Source of the DNA: Geothrix campi
Lineage (GTDB): Bacteria; Acidobacteriota; Holophagae; Holophagales; Holophagaceae
Reading direction: 5' to 3'
Assembly: GCF_024609265.1 (NCBI RefSeq)
Contig: NZ_JANHMP010000001.1
Span: 1,178,001-1,242,000 of the forward strand
DNA length: 64,000 nt
Numbering within the stretch: position 1 is the first letter of the stretch; each line of letters starts with the position of its first letter. Under the pieces are notes generated by a model, which saw only the letters and a program-made list of their open reading frames with translations, was not told where the DNA came from and searched no databases. Made by a program: the position numbers and the translations under genes. Below, in pieces: positions 54,934 through 62,534 of this stretch.

Positions 54934-55643
54934 GGTGGCGTCTGACCTTCCTGCTGGCCCTGGTCCTGCCAGACCTGCCCTTGGACCCCTTCCATGGCGG
55001 CCTCGCCGCCTCGCTCCGGCATCCCCTGGGAGTGGACGATCTCGGTCGGGATGCCCTGCTGCGGCTGCTGCTGGCAGGCTCCCGCAGCGTGGGGTTCGCC
55101 AGCGCCTGCGCCCTGCTGGCGCTGGCCCTCGCCCTGCTCCTGGCCTGGTACGGACGGAGCTGGCGCGGTACCCTGTCCGCCCTCCGCAGCCTGCCGCCGA
55201 TCCTGTTCCTCCTCCCCCTGGCCGCAGCCGCAGGCGGTGTCGGCCTCATGGCCCTCTTGTTGCTGCTGGGCCTGCTGCTGGCGCCTCATTTGGAGCCACC
55301 CCTGCGCGTCAAGCTGGATGCCTTCCGCCAGTCGCCAGCCTGGGCCGCAGAGCAGACCCTGGGTCCCACCCGGGCCTCGACCCTCCGCCGCTGGGGCCCC
55401 TGGGGGCTGGATCAGGCCGCGATCCTCTTCCCCAGCGCCTGGCTGGGGGCCCTCTGGGGCGAGGCCACCCTGTCCACCCTGGGCCTGGGCCCGGGTCCCG
55501 ACCACGACAGCCTGGGCCGCCTGTTGCTGGAACAACTGCCCCGTCTGGCCACCGACCCGAGCCCCCTCGGCTGGGGTGCCTTGGCCGTGGTGCTGGCGCT
55601 CGCCTGGAGCGCGTCCGGTTCAGCCGCTCCCGAACATGGATGA
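54930..55643 (+). CDS. Reduced DppC-like ABC permease
   Basis: The GTG at 54930 overlaps the previous stop. The 237-residue product has the DppC landmark HPLGVDDLGRDALLRLLLAGSR near its N-terminus and an EAA-like loop around QTLGPTRASTLRRWGPWGL. It is about 50 residues shorter than typical DppC. With the upstream binding protein and permease it would form an importer, but no ATPase gene is adjacent. The stop is five bases from the end of the convergent desulfidase gene. Confidence 0.7.
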   Translation: MRWRLTFLLALVLPDLPLDPFHGGLAASLRHPLGVDDLGRDALLRLLLAGSRSVGFASACALLALALALLLAWYGRSWRGTLSALRSLPPILFLLPLAAAAGGVGLMALLLLLGLLLAPHLEPPLRVKLDAFRQSPAWAAEQTLGPTRASTLRRWGPWGLDQAAILFPSAWLGALWGEATLSTLGLGPGPDHDSLGRLLLEQLPRLATDPSPLGWGALAVVLALAWSASGSAAPEHG

Positions 55644-55648
55644 GGGGC

Positions 55649-56899
55649 TCAGAGCTTCGCCTGCATGATCTCCAGCACCTCGGCATCCACGCCGGTCATG
55701 CCCTGGCGCGCCAGGCGGCCCAGGTTGGCCAGGGAGGCGTCGCCATCCACACCCACGATGCCGTCCGTCGCGGGGATGCCGAAGTCCGCCAGGGCCAGGG
55801 TGGCCGAGCGGAAGGCCGCGTCCACGCCGGTCATGGCCTTCATCGCGCAACCGATCTTGGCGCCATCGCAGATCATGCCCGCCACGTTGCCCACCATGTT
55901 GGCCACGGCCAGGTCCATCTGCCCTGGGTTGGCCCCCTCCAGGAGCAGGATGGCCAGGGCGATGCCGATGCCCGCCGCGTTGGCGGCCCCGCACACGGCG
56001 GACAGCGTGCCCAGCTGCTGGGTGGTGGCGGTGGTCACCAGGCAGGCGAAGGCCAAAGCCTCGTCGATGCGCGCCTGGGGATGGCCCCCGGCCCGGCCCC
56101 ACAACGTCACCGGCACGGACACGGTGATCCCCTTGTTCCCGGAGCCCGCCAGGGACACGACCATGAGGGGCACGCCGGACATGCGGGCGAAGACGCCGGC
56201 GGCCACCAGCCGGGAGAGCCGGGTCATGAGGTCCGACCCTGGAGGTGGCACGAAGCCCGCGGGCAGCAGGGACACGCCATGCTCGGCCATGGCCAGATTG
56301 AAAGCGGCTCCCTCCCGCAGCCGCCGGCGATCCTCATCCGAGAGCGTGGCCGCGACCTTCCGCAGCTCCTGGAGGCCCATGGTGCCCACCGTGGCCCGCA
56401 CGGAGGGTGCCCCTTCGGATCCGATCCGCGCCGGGGCGCCGCCCACCACCGCGCCATTCGCCTCCAGCCGCGCCACATGGGTGTGTTCCACTTCCAATAC
56501 CGCCCGGCCAGTGCCGTCCTCACGGTCCACCGTGCAGTCGATGTGGAGCTCGGCGCGGCAGGGATCCACCTCCACGCGGATCACCTTGCGGGCGAGCAGC
56601 TCCGCCGCGGCCGCGAGCACCCCTGCATCCACCCCCGCGAAGCAGCCCAGGCCCAGGGAGGGGTCCGGCAGACAGGCGCCCAGGGCCAGGGCCCAGAGGA
56701 TCCCGGTGCGGCCGCCGCTGTTGGGGAGGCCCACGGCATGACAGTTCTTGTAGGTGCGCGGGTCCACCACCAGGCGCACTGCGCGGACCTCACCCGTCCC
56801 CTGCGCCGCGGCCAGGCTGGCGGCATGGGCCACTGCCGCGGGTTCGGTGCAGCCCAGGGCGGGCTTCCATTCGGCATCCAGGTACTCGGTCAGGTTCAT
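55649..56899 (-). CDS. L-cysteine desulfidase / L-serine dehydratase-like iron-sulfur enzyme
   Basis: The ATG at 56899 follows GAGG and gives 416 residues. The protein has KPALGCTEPAAVAHA near the N-terminus and, late, MVGNVAGMICDGAKIGCAMK, the Cys ligands of a 4Fe-4S cluster in the CdsB/CyuA (UPF0597) family. The enzymes split L-cysteine to pyruvate, ammonia and sulfide in the cytoplasm; some act on serine. The middle part SGSGNKGITVSVPV is also conserved, with Ala before the first Gly here. It stands alone on the minus strand. Confidence 0.88.
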   Translation of the reverse strand: MNLTEYLDAEWKPALGCTEPAAVAHAASLAAAQGTGEVRAVRLVVDPRTYKNCHAVGLPNSGGRTGILWALALGACLPDPSLGLGCFAGVDAGVLAAAAELLARKVIRVEVDPCRAELHIDCTVDREDGTGRAVLEVEHTHVARLEANGAVVGGAPARIGSEGAPSVRATVGTMGLQELRKVAATLSDEDRRRLREGAAFNLAMAEHGVSLLPAGFVPPPGSDLMTRLSRLVAAGVFARMSGVPLMVVSLAGSGNKGITVSVPVTLWGRAGGHPQARIDEALAFACLVTTATTQQLGTLSAVCGAANAAGIGIALAILLLEGANPGQMDLAVANMVGNVAGMICDGAKIGCAMKAMTGVDAAFRSATLALADFGIPATDGIVGVDGDASLANLGRLARQGMTGVDAEVLEIMQAKL

Positions 56900-57017
56900 G
56901 AGCTTCCTCGCGGCCCCATTCTGTCCGCATCCGGGTTTGTCCCCGGTCACAGGCCCCCGGCGGCCGCTGCGCCGGATCTCCTATCCAGGAGCGCGGGTCC
57001 AGATTAGGCTACCGCCC

Positions 57018-57488
57018 ATGAGTTCACTCGTTGGCCACCCCCTCCCCGCCTTCTCCCTGCAGGACAACCAGAGCGACACCGTCACGGCCCAGGATTTCAA
57101 GGGCCACTGGACCGTGCTCTACGCCTATCCCAAGGACAGCACCCCCGGCTGCACCACGGAGGCCTGCGATTTCCGCGACAACCTGGCCCGGGTGCAGTCC
57201 CTCGGCGCCCAGGTCTACGGCCTCAGCCGCGACAGCCTGAAGAGCCACCAGAACTTCATCGCCAAGCAGAGCCTCCCCTTCCGCCTGCTCTCCGACCCCG
57301 ACTGCGCCCTGCTCAAGCCCCTCGGCGCCTTCGGCAAGAAGATGATGTACGGCAAGGAAGTCGAAGGCATCATCCGCAGCACCTTCCTCATCGATCCCAA
57401 AGGCGTCATCCGCCACGTCTGGCCCAAAGTGAGCGTGAAGGGGCACGTGCAGGATGTGCTGGATACGCTTGTGCGCCTGAAGGCCTGA
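57018..57488 (+). CDS. bcp: Thiol peroxidase of the BCP/PrxQ type
   Basis: The 156-residue protein begins at the ATG at 57018; the frame is open upstream but only as a shadow of the convergent gene. It has YPKDSTPGCTTEACDFRDN with peroxidatic Cys and the resolving Cys five residues later, the PrxQ arrangement, and ends with STFLIDPKGVIRHVW. It reduces peroxides using thioredoxin in the cytoplasm. A GCCCGGC hairpin and a palindromic repeat follow the stop. Confidence 0.95.
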   Translation: MSSLVGHPLPAFSLQDNQSDTVTAQDFKGHWTVLYAYPKDSTPGCTTEACDFRDNLARVQSLGAQVYGLSRDSLKSHQNFIAKQSLPFRLLSDPDCALLKPLGAFGKKMMYGKEVEGIIRSTFLIDPKGVIRHVWPKVSVKGHVQDVLDTLVRLKA

Positions 57489-57515
57489 TTCCCGGATCCG
57501 AAAGAATGCGGATCC

Positions 57516-57619
57516 GCCCGGCTCTGCCGGGCTGATCGCGGGGGTCCGGGGGTGTGCGCGCAGCACGCCCTTAGATCCTCGCAACGCATGCGTTGCGAGG
57601 GGACCCCCGGAGAATATCA
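57516..57619. repeat. Composite palindromic repeat, copy A (between bcp and fabI)
   Basis: A GCCCGGC/GCCGGGC hairpin (57516-57532) is followed by outer arms CCGGGGGT (57546-57553) and ACCCCCGG (57603-57610). Between them is a perfect 24-base palindrome (57577-57600) centred on CGCATGCG. The right end GAGAATATCA includes the fabI stop codon. The segment CTTAGATCCT is shared with the copy after nuoN. It lies between convergent genes and may act as a two-way terminator. Confidence 0.8.
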
Positions 57620-58396
57620 GCCCGCCATGATGCTGAAGCCACCATCCACGTAGAGCACCTGGCCGGTGATGCCGCGGCCCATGTCGCTGACGAGGAACAC
57701 GCCGGCGTCGCCCACTTCCAGCTGGTCAGTATCCCGCTGCAACGGCGTGTGGGAGCGGTGTGCCTTGAGCTTGGAGCCGATGCCCGGAATGGCCGAGGAA
57801 GCCAGGGTCTTGATGGGGCCCGCCGAAATGGCGTTCACGCGGATGCCCTGGGGGCCCAGGTCGGCGGCCAGGTAGCGCACGGTGGATTCCAGGGCGGCCT
57901 TGGCCACACCCATCACGTTGTAGCCGGGCACCACCCGCTCGCCCCCCAGGTAGCTGAGGGTCACGACGGAGCCGCCCTCAGCCATCAGGGGTTGGGCCGC
58001 ATTGCAGACGGCCGCCAGCGAGTAGGCGCTGATGTCGTGGGCGACACGGAAATCCTCTCGGCTGGTTTCCACGAACCGGCCTTCCAGAGCCTGCCGGGGT
58101 GCGTAGGCCACCGCATGCACCAGAAAGTCGAGCTTGCCCCACTTCTTGCGAATCTCGTCGAAGGCCATGACGATCTGGCTGTCGCTGCCCACGTCCATGG
58201 GCAGGAGGAGGGGGTTCTTCAGGTCCACCGCCAGCTCGCGGACGTTCTCGCCCAGGCGCTCGTTCTGGTAGGTCAGGCAGAGCTGGGCGCCGGCTTCGGC
58301 CACCTTCTGGGTGATGCCCCAGGCGATGGACCGCTTGTTCGCCACGCCGATGATCAGGCCGCGCTTCCCCTCCAACAACCCGCCCTTGACGCTCAT
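57617..58396 (-). CDS. fabI: Enoyl-[acyl-carrier-protein] reductase (NADH)
   Basis: The ATG at 58396 follows GGAGG and gives 259 residues. FabI reduces the enoyl-ACP double bond in the last step of each fatty acid elongation cycle. Diagnostic are GVANKRSIAWGI at the N-terminus, SYLGGERVVPGYNVMGVAK with the Tyr-x6-Lys pair, and the C-terminal TGQVLYVDGGFSIMAG. The stop codon is part of a palindromic repeat. Confidence 0.96.
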   Translation of the reverse strand: MSVKGGLLEGKRGLIIGVANKRSIAWGITQKVAEAGAQLCLTYQNERLGENVRELAVDLKNPLLLPMDVGSDSQIVMAFDEIRKKWGKLDFLVHAVAYAPRQALEGRFVETSREDFRVAHDISAYSLAAVCNAAQPLMAEGGSVVTLSYLGGERVVPGYNVMGVAKAALESTVRYLAADLGPQGIRVNAISAGPIKTLASSAIPGIGSKLKAHRSHTPLQRDTDQLEVGDAGVFLVSDMGRGITGQVLYVDGGFSIMAG

Positions 58397-58617
58397 GCGA
58401 TCTCCTCCAGAGTCGTGTGCAAACAATCACTTAGCATAGCGCAGAACCGCATTCCCGGGCTATACCCGGAGTCAGGACGAAGCCTGCAGCTACCGGGGAT
58501 GACCGGATTCTGAAGCCCAAAGATGTTCAGCCACCGGTTTCAGTGATTGCGGTGATTGGGCCCCGGATGCTTCCCGCACGGGCCAGCCAGAGGCCGCTTC
58601 CAGGCTTTGCCGGAAGT

Positions 58618-58673
58618 CAGAGAGGGTGTCAGGCAGCACATCCCAAAAAGGCGCGACCCTGACACCCTCTCTG
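58618..58673. repeat. REP-like hairpin with 16-bp perfect arms
   Basis: CAGAGAGGGTGTCAGG at 58618-58633 is matched exactly by its complement at 58658-58673, with GCGCGACC in the loop side. The phrase GTGTCAGGGTCGCGCC on one strand resembles REP elements mobilised by RAYT (Y1) transposases. The surrounding gap 58397-58812 holds further short direct repeats (TCACTGAAA twice near 58715, and ATCCTGTTAATCCTGTC near 58780). I see no gene in the gap. Confidence 0.65.
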
Positions 58674-58812
58674 GGCCCATGCAGCGCTGGATCGGGAATC
58701 ACTGGCTTGATCACTGAAATCACTGAAATTGGTGGCAAAAAAGTTCTTCCCCCAATCCTGTTCATCCAGCTTTCAATCCTGTTAATCCTGTCTTCGCGTT
58801 TGCTTGTGAAGG

Positions 58813-59898
58813 ATGCCCGTGCCCCTCCCCGTCCCCATCGCCCTCATCTTCTTGACCCAGCCCGGAGCCCCCGCCTTCCGTGCCGATCTGGACGCCGGGC
58901 GCTACCTCAAAGTGCTGGCCGAGGCCGAGGCCCGACTGCGGCAGGACGGCAAGGACGCCACCGCCTGGGCCGCGAAATCCCAGGCCCTGTCCAGCCTCCA
59001 GCGCTTCACCGAAGCCCGCGCCGCGGCGGATCGTGCCCTCGCCCTGAAACCCGGGTTGGCGGACGCCCTGCTGGCCCATGGCCTAGCCCGGGCCGGCGAG
59101 GCCATCCGCCAACGCGATCTCGGCGGCCTCCGTGGCGCCCTGGATGCCATGGACGACCTGCGGGCCGCCACCCAGGCCGACCCCACCCTCGCCGCCGCCT
59201 GGATGAGCCTGGGGCTGGCCTACGAGATGCTGCCGGGAATCCTGGGCGGCTCCACGAAGAAGGCGCTGCGTTGCGCCGATCAGCTGCGACGCGTGGCCCC
59301 GTCCCGGGGCGACCTGCTCCAGGCCCTCATCCTGGTGGAGGAGGACAAGTGGCGCGAGGCCGAGCCCTACTTTGGCCGCGCCCTCGCCCAGGCCCCCCAG
59401 GATCCCGAAGTGGTGGGCCAATGGCTGGACGCTCTGGATCACCGCCCGGCCAAGCGGGCCCTGGGCGAGGCCGGGAAGAACGCCCGCCTGCTGGCGGAGG
59501 CCCCCCGTCTGCTGCCCGGCGTGCGCACCCGCGCCCGCGGCGTGGCCGCCGTGAGCGACGCCTACCTGCACGGCGGGCGGCCTGACCTCGCCTGGCAGGT
59601 CGTGCAGGACCACCTCACCCAGGTGGACGCCCCCAGCCTCCTGCGCCTGCAACTGGGCAAGGTAGCCGCCGCCAGCGGCCTCCACCGCCCCGAAGGCCTC
59701 GCCGCTCTCGACCAGGTGCTGCGCGAACCCCTCGAAGGCGGCAGTTCCGGCTATCCCGGCGCCTGGTGGCGCAAAGGCCAGATCCTCCAGGCACTCGGCC
59801 GCCCGGCGGAAGCCCGACGGGCCGCCCAGGAAGCCCTCAAGCTCGACCCCAGGCACCGGGGCGCACGGGAACTCCTGGAAAAGCTTGGACAGGATTAA
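58813..59898 (+). CDS. Tetratricopeptide repeat protein, exported
   Basis: The 361-residue protein has a short hydrophobic N-terminus (about 1-18) that could be a signal peptide, followed by TPR units: YLKVLAEAEARLRQDGKDATAWAAK, FTEARAAADRALALKPGLADAL, and a last pair ending AEARRAAQEALKLDPRH. It probably acts as a protein-interaction scaffold in the periplasm. The start has AAGG directly before ATG, so spacing is poor and a slightly later start is possible. It lies upstream of the pilA region on the same strand, but 326 bases apart. Confidence 0.7.
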   Translation: MPVPLPVPIALIFLTQPGAPAFRADLDAGRYLKVLAEAEARLRQDGKDATAWAAKSQALSSLQRFTEARAAADRALALKPGLADALLAHGLARAGEAIRQRDLGGLRGALDAMDDLRAATQADPTLAAAWMSLGLAYEMLPGILGGSTKKALRCADQLRRVAPSRGDLLQALILVEEDKWREAEPYFGRALAQAPQDPEVVGQWLDALDHRPAKRALGEAGKNARLLAEAPRLLPGVRTRARGVAAVSDAYLHGGRPDLAWQVVQDHLTQVDAPSLLRLQLGKVAAASGLHRPEGLAALDQVLREPLEGGSSGYPGAWWRKGQILQALGRPAEARRAAQEALKLDPRHRGARELLEKLGQD

Positions 59899-60172
59899 AG
59901 CCATCGGCTTTACTCTCTGGCCCTGTTACGCCCTGGGAACCCTGTCCACTCCGTCCCCGCTTTTCCACTTCAAGGATCCCTGCGGCCTGGCCAGGGAACT
60001 CTTAGAGCGCGACCTCCACTGCCGGGGTGCCGGCATGGGTGGACGCAATGGAGCCAGAGGGCTGACCCAACGCGTCAGTCCCGTGACACGAGGTTGACTT
60101 CCCGCGCCCAGCATCGGCGGAAGATGCGCCCGATACCCTTTCAGGACAAGGATTCGAAATCTTTCTGGCCGC

Positions 60173-60189
60173 TTGGCACAGGGATTGAT
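60173..60189 (+). promoter_or_regulatory. Sigma-54-like promoter of pilA
   Basis: TTGGCACAGGGATTGAT matches the -24/-12 consensus TTGGCAC-N5-TTGCW except for GA in place of GC at -12. The spacing of ten bases between the GG and the second doublet is correct. It lies 36 bases before the pilA ATG, leaving a short leader with AGGAG at 60213. Regulation by an NtrC/PilR-type activator is expected, and one is encoded at 24535-25986. The stretch 59899-60172 before it shows nothing else that I can support. Confidence 0.7.
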
Positions 60190-60224
60190 ACCTTAAGCCC
60201 GGCAACCGCCCATAGGAGAACTCC

Positions 60225-60755
60225 ATGAAGAACCAGAAGGGCTTCACCCTTATCGAGCTGCTGCTCGTGCTGGCCATCATCGGCATCATCAGCGCCATCG
60301 CCATCCCCGCCCTGCTGGGCCAGCGGTCCCGCGCTCGCGACAAGAGCAGCCAGGAAAACTGCGTCAGTGTCGTCGGTGACATTGTCTCGGCCTACGACAA
60401 GGCCCGCGAGAACGGCGTGGATGTATCCACGGTTGATACGTTCACCGCGAACATTGTGGGTGACTCTGCTGCGACAAGCCAGATCCCAGTGGTCTGGACC
60501 GCCAAGAACCCCTGGAACACCATTGGCGCCCTGGCTGCCTACAATGCGGTGGTGGTGACTGAAACGGACACTATCGGTTCAGCGACCAAGGGTGCTGCTA
60601 CCGCAGATAACAAGGGTCAAGTCCAGATCGGCTACCTACCTGCTACGGCTACGGCCCCCGGTGTTGCCGCAACCGCAGCATATTTGAACAATACCTTCAA
60701 GGACGCTACCAATACGGATGCGAATGTTTTCGTCAAGGTCAGCAACGTCGAGTAG
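60225..60755 (+). CDS. pilA: Type IV major pilin-like protein
   Basis: The 176-residue prepilin has a six-residue leader MKNQKG, then FTLIELLLVLAIIGIISAIA with Glu at mature position 5. The helix continues to about residue 60. The globular part has one Cys (46), few aromatic residues, and many Ala, Thr and Val in its last 80 residues. It should be cleaved by a prepilin peptidase and assembled into a pilus. It is not a short aromatic-rich conductive pilin of the Geobacter kind. Its C-terminal codons are less GC-rich than in the neighbouring genes. A strong terminator follows. Confidence 0.93.
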   Translation: MKNQKGFTLIELLLVLAIIGIISAIAIPALLGQRSRARDKSSQENCVSVVGDIVSAYDKARENGVDVSTVDTFTANIVGDSAATSQIPVVWTAKNPWNTIGALAAYNAVVVTETDTIGSATKGAATADNKGQVQIGYLPATATAPGVAATAAYLNNTFKDATNTDANVFVKVSNVE

Positions 60756-60770
60756 TTGCTAGTTTTTTCT

Positions 60771-60798
60771 AAAAAGGGGCCTTCGGGCCCCTTTTTTT
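60771..60798 (+). terminator. Rho-independent terminator after pilA
   Basis: AAAAAGGGGCC and GGCCCCTTTTTTT form a perfect stem around TTCG, followed by a T-run, 16 bases after the pilA stop. It separates high-level pilA transcription from the ABC genes downstream. Confidence 0.93.
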
Positions 60799-60872
60799 AG
60801 GTCTCCGGCATTCCTAACCCACACGGGTAAGATCCGATACTCTCAGACAAGCCCATCTCGGAGAAGATCGAC

Positions 60873-61766
60873 ATGGAACATGCCATCTGGTCCCAAGGTT
60901 TGACTCGCCGCTTTGGCAAGACTAAGGTAGTGGCCGACCTGGACCTCCGAGTTCGGGAGGGCTGTATCACAGCCTTTCTCGGGCCCAATGGCGCCGGCAA
61001 GACCACCACCATCTCCCTGCTCCTGGGCTTGCTAAAGGCCCAGGCTGGCACCTGTGAAGTGCTGGGGCTACCACCGGGCCACGCGGAGGCTCTGGCGCAG
61101 ATCGGGGCTCTCGTGGAATCCCCATCCCTCTACGACCACCTGACTGGGCAGGAGAACCTAGAGATTACCCGGTTGATGCGGGGAGCGCTCCCATCCGATG
61201 GAGATCGGGTGCTGAAGCTGGTGGACTTGGCCAGGGATGCACGACGCCCGGTACGCGAATACTCTCTGGGCATGCGCCAGCGGTTGGGCATGGCCTTGGC
61301 CCTACTGGGTGAACCCCGCCTCCTCATCCTGGATGAGCCCACCAACGGCCTGGATCCTTCGGGTATTCAGGACATGCGTGAGCTGATCCGAAACCTGCCG
61401 AAGGAGGCGGGGACAACTGTCTTTCTGTCCAGCCACCTGCTAGCCGAGGTGGAGCAGGTGGCCGAGGATCTGGTCATCATCCACAAAGGTCGGCTCCGCT
61501 ACCAGGGCCCTACGACGAGTTTGGGTTCCTTGGACGAGGCGGAGCTGACCGTGCGAGTGGGGGATACGAATAGGGCGTTGGAGTCACTGCGGGAACTGGG
61601 CTTCCCTATCCGGGAGGCCGAAGGGCGCCTGTGGATCCAGGCTCCGGCAGACGAAGCCCCCTGCATCGCGGCTGCTCTAGTAAAACAGGGCTGTGCCCTC
61701 TACGAGTTAGTCCCCCACAAGGTAAACCTCGAGGCCCGGTTCCTGGCGTTGCTGGAGGAGGCATGA
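60873..61766 (+). CDS. ABC-2 type transporter ATPase
   Basis: The 297-residue ATPase has Walker A GPNGAGKTTT, signature YSLGMRQRLGMALAL, Walker B LLILDEPTNGLDP and the H-loop Ser-His in FLSSHLLAEVEQ. The C-terminal 80 residues are the accessory domain common in BcrA/NatA-type ATPases. Its stop overlaps the first permease gene. The position just after pilA, before two permeases, recalls PilH of Myxococcus, an ABC ATPase needed for pilus formation; lantibiotic-type immunity transporters have a similar plan. Confidence 0.92.
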   Translation: MEHAIWSQGLTRRFGKTKVVADLDLRVREGCITAFLGPNGAGKTTTISLLLGLLKAQAGTCEVLGLPPGHAEALAQIGALVESPSLYDHLTGQENLEITRLMRGALPSDGDRVLKLVDLARDARRPVREYSLGMRQRLGMALALLGEPRLLILDEPTNGLDPSGIQDMRELIRNLPKEAGTTVFLSSHLLAEVEQVAEDLVIIHKGRLRYQGPTTSLGSLDEAELTVRVGDTNRALESLRELGFPIREAEGRLWIQAPADEAPCIAAALVKQGCALYELVPHKVNLEARFLALLEEA

Positions 61767-62524
61767 CCTCCCTGGGGGCCTTCTTCAAGGCTGAGCGGGT
61801 CAAGTGGCGCAAAAGCTGGCTACTGCTCACGGCAATTCTGGGACCCCTGTGCCAGACGGGATTTCTGGCGGTGATCTTCTGGTTCTCAGAAAGCCGAATC
61901 CGCATGTTCAAGCCCGGCTTCCAGTTCTGGCTGGAGTTGAACTTCGTAGCTTGGAACCTAGTGGTTATGCCCGTCATTGTCGCCCTGGTGAGCGAACTAT
62001 CCTGGGAGCAGGAGCGCGAGGCCAGGACCTGGAACCTGCTCCTGATCCAGCCTGTGCCTCGACGCACCCACTACCTGGTGAAGACGCTCAGCCACCTAGC
62101 CTTGCTCCTGCTGTCCCTGGCACTGTTCGCACTGCTGCTCCTCCTCGGTGGCCTCCTCCTGCGGGACCAGCCCGGTCTGCTGATGGGTCCCCTACCGCTG
62201 GCCACCTTCGCGCGGTTCGCCGGTTATTCAGCCCTGGCTCTAGTGGCGATAGTGGCCTTCCAGACCTGGCTATCCATGCGGATTCCCGGGTTGTGGATTG
62301 GCTTGGCGGCGGCCTTGGCCGGCAGCTGGTTCACCCAGCGTCTGGTGGGCGGGTCGGCCCTGGTCCAGCTGCTGCCTTGGGGGTTGGCGGCCCACATGGC
62401 GATCATGTTCGAGCGCTGGCGGGCGCTGCCCTGGGCTTACGCGGTGGGCAGCCTGTTGTCTGCCGGGGCCATGGTCGCCCTGGGGGCCCTCGATTTCACG
62501 CGGCACCACGAGCCCCGGGCCTGA
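61763..62524 (+). CDS. ABC-2 type permease, first of a pair
   Basis: The ATG at 61763 overlaps the ATPase stop and has GGAGGAGG just before it. The 253-residue protein has six predicted helices with an N-terminal FFKAERVKWRKSWLLLTAILGP and the loop SELSWEQEREARTWNLLLIQPVPR that should dock on the ATPase. It belongs to the ABC-2 group of MutE/MutG-like permeases. The second permease gene begins 10 bases after its stop. Confidence 0.82.
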   Translation: MTSLGAFFKAERVKWRKSWLLLTAILGPLCQTGFLAVIFWFSESRIRMFKPGFQFWLELNFVAWNLVVMPVIVALVSELSWEQEREARTWNLLLIQPVPRRTHYLVKTLSHLALLLLSLALFALLLLLGGLLLRDQPGLLMGPLPLATFARFAGYSALALVAIVAFQTWLSMRIPGLWIGLAAALAGSWFTQRLVGGSALVQLLPWGLAAHMAIMFERWRALPWAYAVGSLLSAGAMVALGALDFTRHHEPRA

Positions 62525-62534
62525 GGAGGCTACT

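Noticed and set aside
58490-58765. A 91-codon minus-strand frame in the gap before the TPR gene
   Set aside because: It runs through the REP-like hairpin and direct repeats, has no ribosome site and matches no family that I know.
60190-60224. A possible GEMM-type riboswitch in the pilA leader, as known for some Geobacter genes
   Set aside because: The leader after the sigma-54-like promoter is only about 25-35 bases and shows none of the conserved GEMM segments.
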